A stretch of DNA of 64,000 nucleotides, from assembly GCF_020731145.1 (NCBI RefSeq), contig NZ_JAJFZN010000002.1, positions 372,001 to 436,000 of the forward strand, written 5' to 3'. The notes under the pieces are model-generated. The model made no database searches and was not told where the DNA came from. It saw only the letters and a list, made by a program, of their open reading frames with translations. Below are positions 35,694-43,307 of the stretch, piece after piece. Every line of letters begins with the position of its first letter. The stretch's first letter is position 1. Source of the stretch: Sneathiella sp. HT1-7. GTDB taxonomy: Bacteria; Pseudomonadota; Alphaproteobacteria; Sneathiellales; Sneathiellaceae. Both the position numbers and the translations under genes were made by a program.

Positions 35694-35722
35694 TTTATGT
35701 TCATATGAACATATTATGACAA
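35694..35722 (-). promoter_or_regulatory. Sigma-70-type promoter of the glpR-ugp-like operon
   Basis: On the minus strand TTGTCA (35717-35722) and CATAAA (35694-35699) are separated by exactly 17 bp and match five and four of six consensus positions. The start codon lies about 58 bases downstream. The operator palindrome fills the spacer. Confidence 0.6.
35696..35713. promoter_or_regulatory. 18-bp perfect palindrome, GlpR-type operator
   Basis: TATGTTCATATGAACATA is a perfect inverted repeat with the TATGTTC...GAACATA ends known from GlpR operators in enterobacteria, differing only in the centre. It lies between the predicted -35 and -10 of the repressor gene, so bound repressor would exclude RNA polymerase. 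Confidence 0.75.
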
Positions 35723-35831
35723 CGGCTATGTATGGTCAAGGTTTTGCTAATGTACAAGAAGGCGTCGATCAGGAGAGGTGAAAAGGCGCGGTACAATAAG
35801 AAAAAGGAAAAAAGCGGTTGATTTATGCGAA

Positions 35832-35846
35832 TGATTATCATTATTA
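35832..35846. promoter_or_regulatory. Fur-box-like sequence
   Basis: TGATTATCATTATTA matches the 7-1-7 Fur consensus (TGATAAT-n-ATTATCA) with one mismatch in each arm. It lies 36 bp upstream of the uncharacterised gene at 35883. AT-rich DNA gives such matches by chance, and alphaproteobacterial iron regulators vary, so this is tentative. Confidence 0.3.
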
Positions 35847-35882
35847 ATAATTCCGCTACATCAAAACTTGAAAGACGGACCG

Positions 35883-36407
35883 ATGCACACGCCTGAAATT
35901 ATTCCCGATAGTCTGAATGACCTGAAGTACCCGGAGCAGTTGACGTTGTGGAGTGTGCGATATTGGTCAGATGGTCTGCGCCAGAGTTTCTCGCCCTACA
36001 CAACCTTGCAGGAGGCTTATTGGAAAGCCAAATGTCCGCGAGTCTTGATCTCTTTGGACAGTTTTCTGTCGCTTATGGTTGCAGGCTATAGCCGTCCGGT
36101 CGACATTCGGTGCCTGTGTTGCAGTGGTATTTCCAAGGATGAGTGGCGTATTTTACAATCTCTTGTGGCCGCGCAGCATGGGCAAGAACCGAAAATTGCA
36201 CCGCTAATTTCCCACTTTATGGAGCCGGCTACAGTGCGAATTGCTCAATCATCAATACTGGAATGGGCGCAAGGTCTCAAGGACTGCGGACTTATTTTGC
36301 CGACACGTCCGGGCGTTATGAAACAATCCGAACCGAATTTTGCGAAGTCGGGTAAAGTCGTGCAATTACGTGACTATGCTGGCGCAGATAAAGCAACATT
36401 GCATTGA
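35883..36407 (+). CDS. Uncharacterised 174-residue protein
   Basis: I do not recognise the family. The sequence is soluble and mixed, with an aromatic N-terminal stretch (LTLWSVRYWSDGLRQSFSPY), a Cys cluster in RCLCCSGISKDEWRILQSL, and a helical C-terminal half. The ATG at 35883 was preferred to an in-frame TTG at 35868; the upstream GGAC is a weak ribosome binding site. It is monocistronic, with a possible Fur-like box upstream. Codon use looks native, so it is probably a real lineage-specific gene. Confidence 0.6.
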   Translation: MHTPEIIPDSLNDLKYPEQLTLWSVRYWSDGLRQSFSPYTTLQEAYWKAKCPRVLISLDSFLSLMVAGYSRPVDIRCLCCSGISKDEWRILQSLVAAQHGQEPKIAPLISHFMEPATVRIAQSSILEWAQGLKDCGLILPTRPGVMKQSEPNFAKSGKVVQLRDYAGADKATLH

Positions 36408-36505
36408 AGCCTGAGTTTACCGTCCTTATAGTTTTCTTTTTAAGGGGAGTGTCCGGGAAATGATTAGTGTTTGCATCGTCACAGGTACTGAAATCACGTC
36501 TCTGG

Positions 36506-37414
36506 ATGATTAACACGGGTACGTTAAATCCGCTTCGTTCGGCGTTGATGATGCTTGCTGCATGTTCTCTCATTGCGGCAACTACGATCTTCGCAAAGGC
36601 TTTGGGAACCGACCTTCTTGGCGAACCGCTGCATCCTTTGCAGGTGAGTGCAGGACGGTTTGTCTTTGCCTTGGTAGGGCTTTTCTGCGCATCTCTCATA
36701 CTTCGACCGAAATTCCATGCGCCAGCATTCAGGCTTCATATTGGGCGATCATTTTTTGGCTGGGCCGGGGTTAGCTTGATGTTTACGGCGGTTGTTCATA
36801 TTCCGGTTTCCGACGCCACGGCTATCAGCTTCCTTAATCCGATATTCGGGATGCTTCTGGCCATTCCACTACTTCGGGAGCGTGTTGGACCTGTGCGTTG
36901 GAGTGCGGTCGCTATCGCCTTTGTTGGGGCGATTATCTTGCTTCGTCCAGGCGGCTCCGCTTTTGATCCAGCGGCTTATATTGCATTGTTGGCTGCTTTC
37001 TGCATGGGCATAGAGGTAATTCTGATCAAAATGCTGACAGGGCGTGAATCGCCTTTGCAAATTCTGATCATTAACAATTGTATTGGCGCTATGATCGCCT
37101 GTTCCGCCGCCAGCTTTTTTTGGTCAGTACCGACGATGTTGCAATGGGGTGCACTGGCGTCTATCGGCCTGTTGATGGTCTCGGCACAATCATTGTATAT
37201 CCAGTCGATGCGGAGCGGGGATGCCAGCTTTGCGCTCCCTTTCTCATATTCCACCCTAATATTCGCGACGATCTATGATTTCTGGATATTTAGCGTTATT
37301 CCGGGGTGGATTAGTGTTCTTGGCGCTGCCATTATCCTCTCTGGAGCCTTGTTACTTGGATGGCGGGAAATTGTCCTGAGCCGACGGAAAGTAGCGGAAG
37401 CAAGCCACTCTTAG
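36506..37414 (+). CDS. EamA/DMT-family transporter
   Basis: The approximately 302-residue membrane protein has ten predicted helices and two EamA repeats, with the pattern VSDATAISFLNPIFGMLLAIPLLRERV that is typical of RarD/S-adenosylmethionine-like DMT exporters. The start is uncertain: ATG 36506 gives the usual N-terminus, while GTG 36467 would add 13 residues. The substrate is unknown. It converges with the racemase-like gene. Confidence 0.85.
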   Translation: MINTGTLNPLRSALMMLAACSLIAATTIFAKALGTDLLGEPLHPLQVSAGRFVFALVGLFCASLILRPKFHAPAFRLHIGRSFFGWAGVSLMFTAVVHIPVSDATAISFLNPIFGMLLAIPLLRERVGPVRWSAVAIAFVGAIILLRPGGSAFDPAAYIALLAAFCMGIEVILIKMLTGRESPLQILIINNCIGAMIACSAASFFWSVPTMLQWGALASIGLLMVSAQSLYIQSMRSGDASFALPFSYSTLIFATIYDFWIFSVIPGWISVLGAAIILSGALLLGWREIVLSRRKVAEASHS

Positions 37415-37429
37415 TTTCTTGAATAACCC

Positions 37430-38176
37430 TCAAGAGGAGAGCGCGTTATCAAATAGTTTCCCAAATCCGTTGACCTGGCATGTGTTTTTCATCAATTGCA
37501 GGCAATGCCAGGCCAGTGCCTGATTACTGGTGACAACGGGTTTGCCGAGTTTCTGTTCGACCTCCTCAATCACGAGAGAGGATCGGATCGCTGTACAGGA
37601 AATGAAGAGAGCATCCGCGTCGGGATCGCAGACTTGCATGGCGGCTTCTGCTATGGCAGCGGGGGGCAGGCCTGTCATTTCGATATCGTTATCGAGGCCG
37701 AAGCCTTCGATGTTCAGGATATCAAAGCCTTCAGTTTTAAAATTATCCGCGACTGCTGCGTTCACCATGTCGTCATAGGGGGTTAGGATAGATATTTTCT
37801 TGGCACTGAATGTTCGTAGGGCTTTCCCAGCGGAGAGAATAGGGTTCGTACAGGGAACACCCGGTTGCGCAATCTGGATAAGCCGCTCCAGTTCATACCC
37901 GCCGATTGCTGCCGTCCCGGAAGTGCAGCCATAGATTACGACATCGACGCCTATGCCGGGCAGCAAACCGCTTGCCGCACGGGTAATGTCGCCCGCCATC
38001 GCGCGTAAATTCTCAATAGTTAGCGGGTTGGCGTTGAGAACACGATTGGTGAAGAGATCAACACCCTTGGGGAGCATGCGACGGAGGTCCGTCTCGCTGT
38101 TGTAATCCGTTGCCAGCGCTACCAGACCAATTCTGCCGCCCGGTGCAATGTCTTCAAAGTTATAAGATACATTCAT
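37430..38176 (-). CDS. Asp/Glu racemase / maleate isomerase superfamily enzyme
   Basis: The 248-residue protein has the two-domain cysteine racemase fold with catalytic Cys84 (IYGCTSGTAA) and Cys194 (FISCTAIRSS). Two cysteines point to a racemase or maleate cis-trans isomerase rather than arylmalonate decarboxylase, which keeps only one. It is encoded five bases after a small gene of unknown function, divergent from the binding-protein gene at 38700. In the island it could isomerise a ring-opening product such as maleate or a carbamoyl-amino acid; this is inference. Confidence 0.82.
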   Translation of the reverse strand: MNVSYNFEDIAPGGRIGLVALATDYNSETDLRRMLPKGVDLFTNRVLNANPLTIENLRAMAGDITRAASGLLPGIGVDVVIYGCTSGTAAIGGYELERLIQIAQPGVPCTNPILSAGKALRTFSAKKISILTPYDDMVNAAVADNFKTEGFDILNIEGFGLDNDIEMTGLPPAAIAEAAMQVCDPDADALFISCTAIRSSLVIEEVEQKLGKPVVTSNQALAWHCLQLMKNTCQVNGFGKLFDNALSS

Positions 38177-38181
38177 GTTCT

Positions 38182-38520
38182 TTATTCCATTTCAGGCAAT
38201 TCAGGCGCTGCGCGATAACTTATGACGCGTGCGACATTTCCAGTTTTCGCAATCTTCCCTTCATGTATCATTTTATCGCCGGGTGCAAATATCAATTCCG
38301 CCTCCAGCGGGAGCATTACAACGGCTTCCAGAAGCATCCTATTGTACACTGAGCGGATTGAACGTTCGCCACATTCCAGCCTGAGTCCATGACCGAGGAA
38401 TCTGACATTGTTGCTAAAGGCGCGGCTAGCCTCACCATGGATTATATGGTGATCGGACCATTGTGTGTAATCACCTGAGTAAAAAATATGCAGACGATTT
38501 ATTGCATTTTTTCTGGGCAT
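38182..38520 (-). CDS. Uncharacterised 112-residue protein, cupin-like in pattern
   Basis: No family was recognised with confidence. Alternating hydrophobic strands with regular glycines (LGHGLRLECGERSIRSVYNRMLLEAVVMLPLEAELIFAPGDK) suggest a small beta-barrel, but the His/Glu metal motif of cupins is not evident. It sits five bases upstream of the racemase-like gene, so the two are surely co-transcribed, and it diverges from the first binding-protein operon of the island. Confidence 0.55.
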   Translation of the reverse strand: MPRKNAINRLHIFYSGDYTQWSDHHIIHGEASRAFSNNVRFLGHGLRLECGERSIRSVYNRMLLEAVVMLPLEAELIFAPGDKMIHEGKIAKTGNVARVISYRAAPELPEME

Positions 38521-38589
38521 TCCAGTCTAATTTTTGGTCAAAAAATTCATATCTGTAATGGTTTAGCCATCAGAATCTATAAGAATGTA

Positions 38590-38603
38590 ACTACTATAGT
38601 AGT
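38590..38603. promoter_or_regulatory. 14-bp perfect palindrome upstream of sigma-54 promoter 1
   Basis: ACTACTATAGTAGT is a perfect inverted repeat 11 bp upstream of the -24 element. It may be an activator or repressor site, but it is closer than a usual sigma-54 enhancer (80-150 bp), so repression or promoter-proximal binding is as likely. Confidence 0.4.
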
Positions 38604-38614
38604 ATTTACGACTT

Positions 38615-38630
38615 TGGCATGCTTCTTGCT
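38615..38630 (+). promoter_or_regulatory. Sigma-54 promoter of the first binding-protein gene
   Basis: TGGCATGCTTCTTGCT has GG and GC exactly ten bases apart, the invariant -24/-12 geometry of RpoN promoters (TGGCAC-n5-TTGC). A transcript would begin near 38641, about 59 bases before the ATG at 38700. The same element, in the same 15-base context, precedes the second binding-protein gene. Confidence 0.85.
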
Positions 38631-38699
38631 CTGTTCGTTGGGCGGTCAGCTGATAAGAGGCGACCATTGGAAGGTTTTAATCAGGAAGGATGGAGCAAT

Positions 38700-39905
38700 A
38701 TGGCGAAGGGATTTCTAAATCGGCTCAAGGTGGCTACCGCTGCGGTGGGTGTTGCTGCTCTCGGGTTGGTAGGTCAGGCTGTAGCTGCGGATGGCGTTGT
38801 GAAGATCGGGGCTCCGTTGGCACTTTCCGGCGGTCTCGCTGCGGAAGGTGCAAAGCAAAAGCTGGCTTATGATCTATGGCTAGAGCGAATCAATGCGGCC
38901 GGCGGCATTAATGTCGGTGGGGTCATGATGCCAGTTGAATTGATCACCTATGACTACCAGACTGATGGAAAACGCGCGAGCCAACTGGCGGAAAAACTGA
39001 TTATTGATGATAAAGTTGATTTTTTGACCGCTCCTTTTGGATCCGGTCATTCTAAGATCACCGCCGGTGTCGCGGAGCGTTATGGCGTTCCTATTATCGC
39101 GGTCGCGTCATCCGAGCCAGTTCATAATCAGGGCTTCAAAAACCTGTTTGGTACACTCGCTCCGTCCGGCGGCCTTATTGACGGTATGCTGGATTTGTTT
39201 ATGGCGAAGAAACCAGACATGAAAAAGATCGCTATCTATGGACGTGACGATGTTTTTCCAAAAATCATGGCGACATTAATGTCAAAGGGGGCTAGCGCCC
39301 GTGGGCTTGAAGTCGTCTATGAAGAACTCTATCCCGTCGGAACACTTGATCATGCGACCGCCACAGTAGGAATGCGCTCTGCCGCGCCGGACTGGATTTA
39401 TGTAACCGGCTATACAGAAGACCTGGTTCTTGTTCGTAAGCAAATGGCGGAGCAGGGGCTCGACGCACCGATTATTACAATGATTACTGGGCCAGCTTAT
39501 CGCGAATTTGTCGAAAATCTTGGGCCGCTCGCTGAGAATGTTACCAGCGCAACCTGGTGGCACTATTCTGCTGCCTATGCCGGAGATGATGTTTTTGGGA
39601 CAACGCAGGCCTTCACTGAAGCGGTTCAAAAAGCCTCTGGTGAGGATCCAGACTATGTTCACGCTTCTTCTGCCGCAGCTATGATTGCGTTGCAAAAAGC
39701 GATTGAAAAAGCCGGATCTCTGGATCGAGACGCCGTACGTGAAGCGCTTAAGACCCTTGAAATCGAGACATTCTATGGTCCGATCAAGTTTCGCGAAGAT
39801 GGCCTGAATGACAATCGCAATCTGCCGATTATACAAATTCAGGATGGCAAGCCGGTAATTTTGTCTCCCGCCGATATGGCAACCGTAGAAATGCGCTTGA
39901 ACTAA
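38700..39905 (+). CDS. Branched-chain/amide-type ABC substrate-binding protein (paralogue 1)
   Basis: The 401-residue protein has a signal peptide (MAKGFLNRLKVATAAVGVAA, cut near AVAADG). It then has the Peripla_BP_6 type I binding fold: KIGAPLALSGGLAAEG, INAAGGINVGG, DYQTDGKRASQLAEKLI. The ATG at 38700 follows GGAG and is the only sensible start because the sigma-54 start site lies at about 38641. It is clearly homologous along its whole length to the protein at 41113. It forms a two-gene unit with the PhyH gene, bounded by its own promoter and terminator. The ligand is unknown; the family binds amino acids, amides, urea and aromatic acids. Confidence 0.9.
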   Translation: MAKGFLNRLKVATAAVGVAALGLVGQAVAADGVVKIGAPLALSGGLAAEGAKQKLAYDLWLERINAAGGINVGGVMMPVELITYDYQTDGKRASQLAEKLIIDDKVDFLTAPFGSGHSKITAGVAERYGVPIIAVASSEPVHNQGFKNLFGTLAPSGGLIDGMLDLFMAKKPDMKKIAIYGRDDVFPKIMATLMSKGASARGLEVVYEELYPVGTLDHATATVGMRSAAPDWIYVTGYTEDLVLVRKQMAEQGLDAPIITMITGPAYREFVENLGPLAENVTSATWWHYSAAYAGDDVFGTTQAFTEAVQKASGEDPDYVHASSAAAMIALQKAIEKAGSLDRDAVREALKTLEIETFYGPIKFREDGLNDNRNLPIIQIQDGKPVILSPADMATVEMRLN

Positions 39906-39930
39906 TAGCTCTCAACTAAGGAGTATAATA

Positions 39931-40758
39931 ATGAGTGGATCCCTGACGCCAGAGGAGGTGGCGGCTTTCGAGCGCGATGGATACTTCATGAAAAGGCGGG
40001 CCATTACCGAAGCCCATGCCTTGGACTGTCGTCAGCGACTTGAGGCAATGGAAGAAAGCCTTCAGGAGGATTGTAATAAGCGCATGAAGATCAAGGCGCA
40101 TGTTGTCTCCCCCTGGATGGTCGACTTGGCGCGTAACCCGATAATCCTGGATGCGGTGGAATCGCTTCTGGGGCCGAATATCTTGCTTTTCGGGTCGTCC
40201 ATGTTTGCAAAAGCGGCACAGAGCGATCGGTTTGTGTCCTGGCATCAGGATTCAGCCTATTACGGCTTGACGCCGAATGACTCCGTAACGGTCTGGCTTG
40301 CCTTTACCCCAAGTAACAAGGGGAATGGAGGCTTGCGTGTGTTGCCCGGATCGCAAATGGGGGACAATATGGAGCATGATGAAACCTATGACCCAAAGAA
40401 CCTTCTTGCGAAGGGTCAGACAATTCGCGGCGTTGACGATAACAATGCCAAATATCTCGAATTGGAGCCGGGCGAGTTTTCTATCCATCATGTAAAGACA
40501 GCCCATGGCAGCCTTGGAAATTTCTCGGATGATCGCCGGATTGGGTTGGCGTTTTTCTATATCGGTGCGCATGTCAATTCGACATTGGGGCGACGCTCTG
40601 CGCTGCATGTGCGCGGTGAAGATGAATTCAATTATTGGGACGAGGATCCCTTGCCTCGATACGATATGGATCCGCTTACCCTGGATTTTCTGACGAATAT
40701 GTGGACGCAATATCAGAGTAAGGAAGTTCAGCAAGCGGCAAAGGCCGGAAAGCTGTAA
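39931..40758 (+). CDS. Phytanoyl-CoA dioxygenase (PhyH) family oxygenase
   Basis: The 275-residue 2-oxoglutarate/Fe(II) oxygenase has the HxD ligands H105 and D107 (FVSWHQDSAYYG), the distal His near 192 (KTAHGSLGNFSDDRR) and the Arg after it for 2-oxoglutarate. It is 25 bp after the binding-protein gene, with AAGGAG before its ATG, so it is in the same sigma-54 transcript. PhyH enzymes hydroxylate varied small molecules, including ectoine and phosphonates. Here it probably acts on the imported compound or a derivative. Confidence 0.88.
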   Translation: MSGSLTPEEVAAFERDGYFMKRRAITEAHALDCRQRLEAMEESLQEDCNKRMKIKAHVVSPWMVDLARNPIILDAVESLLGPNILLFGSSMFAKAAQSDRFVSWHQDSAYYGLTPNDSVTVWLAFTPSNKGNGGLRVLPGSQMGDNMEHDETYDPKNLLAKGQTIRGVDDNNAKYLELEPGEFSIHHVKTAHGSLGNFSDDRRIGLAFFYIGAHVNSTLGRRSALHVRGEDEFNYWDEDPLPRYDMDPLTLDFLTNMWTQYQSKEVQQAAKAGKL

Positions 40759-40840
40759 AAAAATCGCAGGCATAGAAAACCTGGGCGGTATTGCTCAGAT
40801 TAATGATATGTCCCTTTTGAGGTGTATTTCAAAATCTGAA

Positions 40841-40882
40841 AAAGTGGGTGGTTCCGGAAAAATCTGGCCATCCACTTTTTTT
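40841..40882 (+). terminator. Rho-independent terminator after the PhyH gene
   Basis: GTGGGTGG pairs with CCATCCAC (one G-U), extended by CCGG/CTGG, to form a 12-pair stem with a short AT loop, followed by TTTTTTT. It closes the binding protein-PhyH unit before the second binding-protein promoter. Confidence 0.9.
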
Positions 40883-41000
40883 ATGCAACGCCAGCTTCAA
40901 CTAACAATTTTCTCCTGCCTATTTTATGACCATGCCTGAATTAAATGGTTAAAAATTATACAATTTTAAGGCTCCTGAAAGCGGTAATTTTAAAATATCT

Positions 41001-41022
41001 GTTACGATAGTTATAGTTACGA
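41001..41022. repeat. Direct repeat GTTACGA before sigma-54 promoter 2
   Basis: GTTACGA occurs at 41001-41007 and 41016-41022, 15 bp apart. The second copy is part of the 15-base block TTACGACTTTGGCAT, shared exactly with promoter 1. The flanking DNA is AT-rich, as expected for IHF or activator contacts. Confidence 0.45.
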
Positions 41023-41025
41023 CTT

Positions 41026-41041
41026 TGGCATATCTCTTGCT
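41026..41041 (+). promoter_or_regulatory. Sigma-54 promoter of the second binding-protein gene
   Basis: TGGCATATCTCTTGCT has the invariant GG-n10-GC spacing and matches promoter 1 at 13 of 16 bases. The expected start is near 41052, leaving a leader of about 60 bases before the ATG at 41113. The Liv-type transporter genes follow, so nitrogen-type RpoN control of uptake is implied. Confidence 0.85.
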
Positions 41042-41112
41042 AGTTTTCTTCCGAGAAGCTGCCTTGGGCTTGACCGTTCGGGGATTGATTGAACTGGAAG
41101 AAAGGGATGGTT

Positions 41113-42327
41113 ATGAAAATAACACTCAAAAAAAGATTGACGGTTGCCGCTGCGGCAATGGCCATGACAATGGCTGGAAGCGTGGGGCTCGCCTCTGCGG
41201 ATGATGACGTGCTGGTCATAGGGGCTCCATTGGCGCTAACGGGCGGCTTGGCGGATGAAGGCAAGAAGCAGCAGGATGTCTGGAAACTCTGGCTCGACAA
41301 AATCAATGCCGCCGGTGGTATTGATGTGGCGGGCAAGAAAATGCAGGTCAAGTTTGTCGAGTATGATTACCAGACAGATGGCAAACGCGCTGGCCAGTTG
41401 GCTGAAAAGCTGATTAATGATGATGGTGTTGATGTGATTATGGCGCCATTCGGTTCGGGGCATACAAAGATTATTGCCGCTGTCGCAGAGCGCTATCAGG
41501 TACCAATGCTGGCCTGTGTCGCCTCATCAGTTTCCGTCTATGATCAGGGCTTTAAGTATCTTTTTGGAACCCTCGCGCCGAATACCGGCATGACGGAATC
41601 CATGGTCGAGTTCTTCAAGGAGAAGAAACCTGATCTCAAAAAGGTGGCTGTATATGGTCGGGATGACGTGTTTCCGAAAGCGATGGCAACGGCATTGTCA
41701 AAATCTGCTGAAACCGGCGGCCTTGATGTTGTGTATAACGAACTTTATGCCGTTGGAACCATGGATCACTCCGCAGCCATTTCCGCGATTAAATCGGCAG
41801 ATCCGGATTGGGTTTACATGACGGGATATACGCAGGATTTGATCCTGGGCCGCAAGCAGCTGGCGGATATGGGAGTAACAGCACCTATCGTGACGATGGT
41901 AACCGGCCCTGCCTATCGCGAATATACCGAAGGTCTGGGTGATTTGGCTGATGGTGTGACAAGCTCAACTTGGTGGCACCATTCCACTGCCTACACCGAT
42001 GCGGTTGGGCCATGGAGTACAACAGCAGATTTCTATGCGGATTTCACGGCCGCCTATAAGTCTGATCCTGATTATGTCTCTGCCTCATGCGCGGCGGCGG
42101 CAGATGTTCTGGTGAACGCTGTGCAGGTCGCAGGTTCCAAGGATAAACAGGCGGTTCGTGACGCTTTGGCCGCAACCGATATCTTGACATTCTACGGCCC
42201 GATTGATTTCGGCGAAAATGGTATGAACCAGGGCCGAGAAATGCCGATCATTCAGGTACAGGGTGAGGAAATTAAGGTCCTTTATCCGGCGTCTATCGCC
42301 AATGCTGAAATGAAAATGATCAAATAA
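41113..42327 (+). CDS. Branched-chain/amide-type ABC substrate-binding protein (paralogue 2)
   Basis: The 404-residue periplasmic protein has a signal peptide (MKITLKKRLTVAAAAMAMTM) and the Peripla_BP_6 blocks VIGAPLALTGGLADEG, INAAGGIDVAG and DYQTDGKRAGQLAEKLI. Long identical stretches with paralogue 1 (such as YDYQTDGKRA and VYGRDDVFPK) show a tandem duplication. AAAGGG lies six bases before ATG 41113. It heads the livHMGF-type genes and is probably their main receptor; both proteins may deliver to the same permease. Confidence 0.92.
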   Translation: MKITLKKRLTVAAAAMAMTMAGSVGLASADDDVLVIGAPLALTGGLADEGKKQQDVWKLWLDKINAAGGIDVAGKKMQVKFVEYDYQTDGKRAGQLAEKLINDDGVDVIMAPFGSGHTKIIAAVAERYQVPMLACVASSVSVYDQGFKYLFGTLAPNTGMTESMVEFFKEKKPDLKKVAVYGRDDVFPKAMATALSKSAETGGLDVVYNELYAVGTMDHSAAISAIKSADPDWVYMTGYTQDLILGRKQLADMGVTAPIVTMVTGPAYREYTEGLGDLADGVTSSTWWHHSTAYTDAVGPWSTTADFYADFTAAYKSDPDYVSASCAAAADVLVNAVQVAGSKDKQAVRDALAATDILTFYGPIDFGENGMNQGREMPIIQVQGEEIKVLYPASIANAEMKMIK

Positions 42328-42351
42328 GCCTTGCGTAGGGCCTGACGGGTT

Positions 42352-42382
42352 GGGGGCAATTCTGGCAACAGATGTCGCCCCC
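42352..42382 (+). terminator. GC hairpin between binding-protein and permease genes (attenuator-like)
   Basis: GGGGGC (42352-42357) pairs with GCCCCC (42377-42382) across a 19-base loop. There is no T-run, so it is more likely an mRNA-stabilising or partial-attenuation element, giving more binding protein than permease, than a full terminator. Confidence 0.4.
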
Positions 42383-42446
42383 GATCTTTCCCGGCATACA
42401 GTAATTTATTACGCCCAACTGAGAGCAATTCTGGGAATCAATCACA

Positions 42447-43307
42447 GTGGACATCATTCAAATACTACTAAACGGCATTGTACTGGGATCACTCTATGCC
42501 TGCATCGCGATCGGCTTCTCGCTGGTATGGGGCGTGTTGAATATCATCAATATGCTGCATGGATCTTTCATTATTCTGGGAGGGTATCTGGCGTTTTTCG
42601 CGTGGCAGTATTCGGGCGTAAATCCGGTTTTTCTGCTCCCAATAATTGCGGCCTTATTATTTGGCCTGGGATACCTTCTGCAATATTTCTTTATCAATAA
42701 AGTCGTCATGTCACCGGTGCTGACAACCCTGACCCTGACGTTCGGGTTAGACATGATCCTCTATAATTTGATGACAGTCTTTTTCACCGCAACGCCAAGG
42801 CGTGTGACGCTGGACCTCGGCACGATAAACCTCGGCGATATGTATCTGCCGGTTGACCGTTTGATGGGCATGGGGTTGGCACTTTTCCTGACGGCACTGC
42901 TTTTCCTGGTGATGCGGGCATCAAAGATTGGCCGCGCCATTGTCGCCGTCCGCATGGATCGACAGGCCGCCACATTGATGGGCATTCGGGTGAATAATGT
43001 TTACGCCATAACATTTGGTATTGGCGCCTTTATGGCCGGTGCCGCCGGGGTGATTTTTTCCATGGTTTTCCCGATTACAACAAACCTGACGGGCACCTTC
43101 CTGGGGAAAGCGTTCGTGATCTGTGTGATCGGCGGGTTGGGCAGTGTACCGGGTGCCTTGATAGGCGGAATTGCACTTGGGCTGATTGAAAGCTTTGCCG
43201 GCTACACGATTGGCCCCCAGAATGCGACGACAGTTGGTTTTGTTCTCATGTTGTTTTTATTGATTGTCCGACCAACAGGTCTTGTCGGTGTAAAGGGATA
43301 CGAGTAA
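42447..43307 (+). CDS. Branched-chain-type ABC permease, LivH-like
   Basis: The 286-residue permease starts at GTG 42447 and has about eight membrane helices. It has the LivH-like N-terminus (QILLNGIVLGSLYACIAIGFSLVWGVLNIINMLHGSFIILG) and the ATPase-contact loop around AVRMDRQAATLMGIRVNNVY. It ends one base into the next permease gene (TAATG), so the two are coupled. In this island it likely moves a nitrogen compound rather than leucine, as in amide and urea importers of the same family. Confidence 0.9.
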   Translation: MDIIQILLNGIVLGSLYACIAIGFSLVWGVLNIINMLHGSFIILGGYLAFFAWQYSGVNPVFLLPIIAALLFGLGYLLQYFFINKVVMSPVLTTLTLTFGLDMILYNLMTVFFTATPRRVTLDLGTINLGDMYLPVDRLMGMGLALFLTALLFLVMRASKIGRAIVAVRMDRQAATLMGIRVNNVYAITFGIGAFMAGAAGVIFSMVFPITTNLTGTFLGKAFVICVIGGLGSVPGALIGGIALGLIESFAGYTIGPQNATTVGFVLMLFLLIVRPTGLVGVKGYE

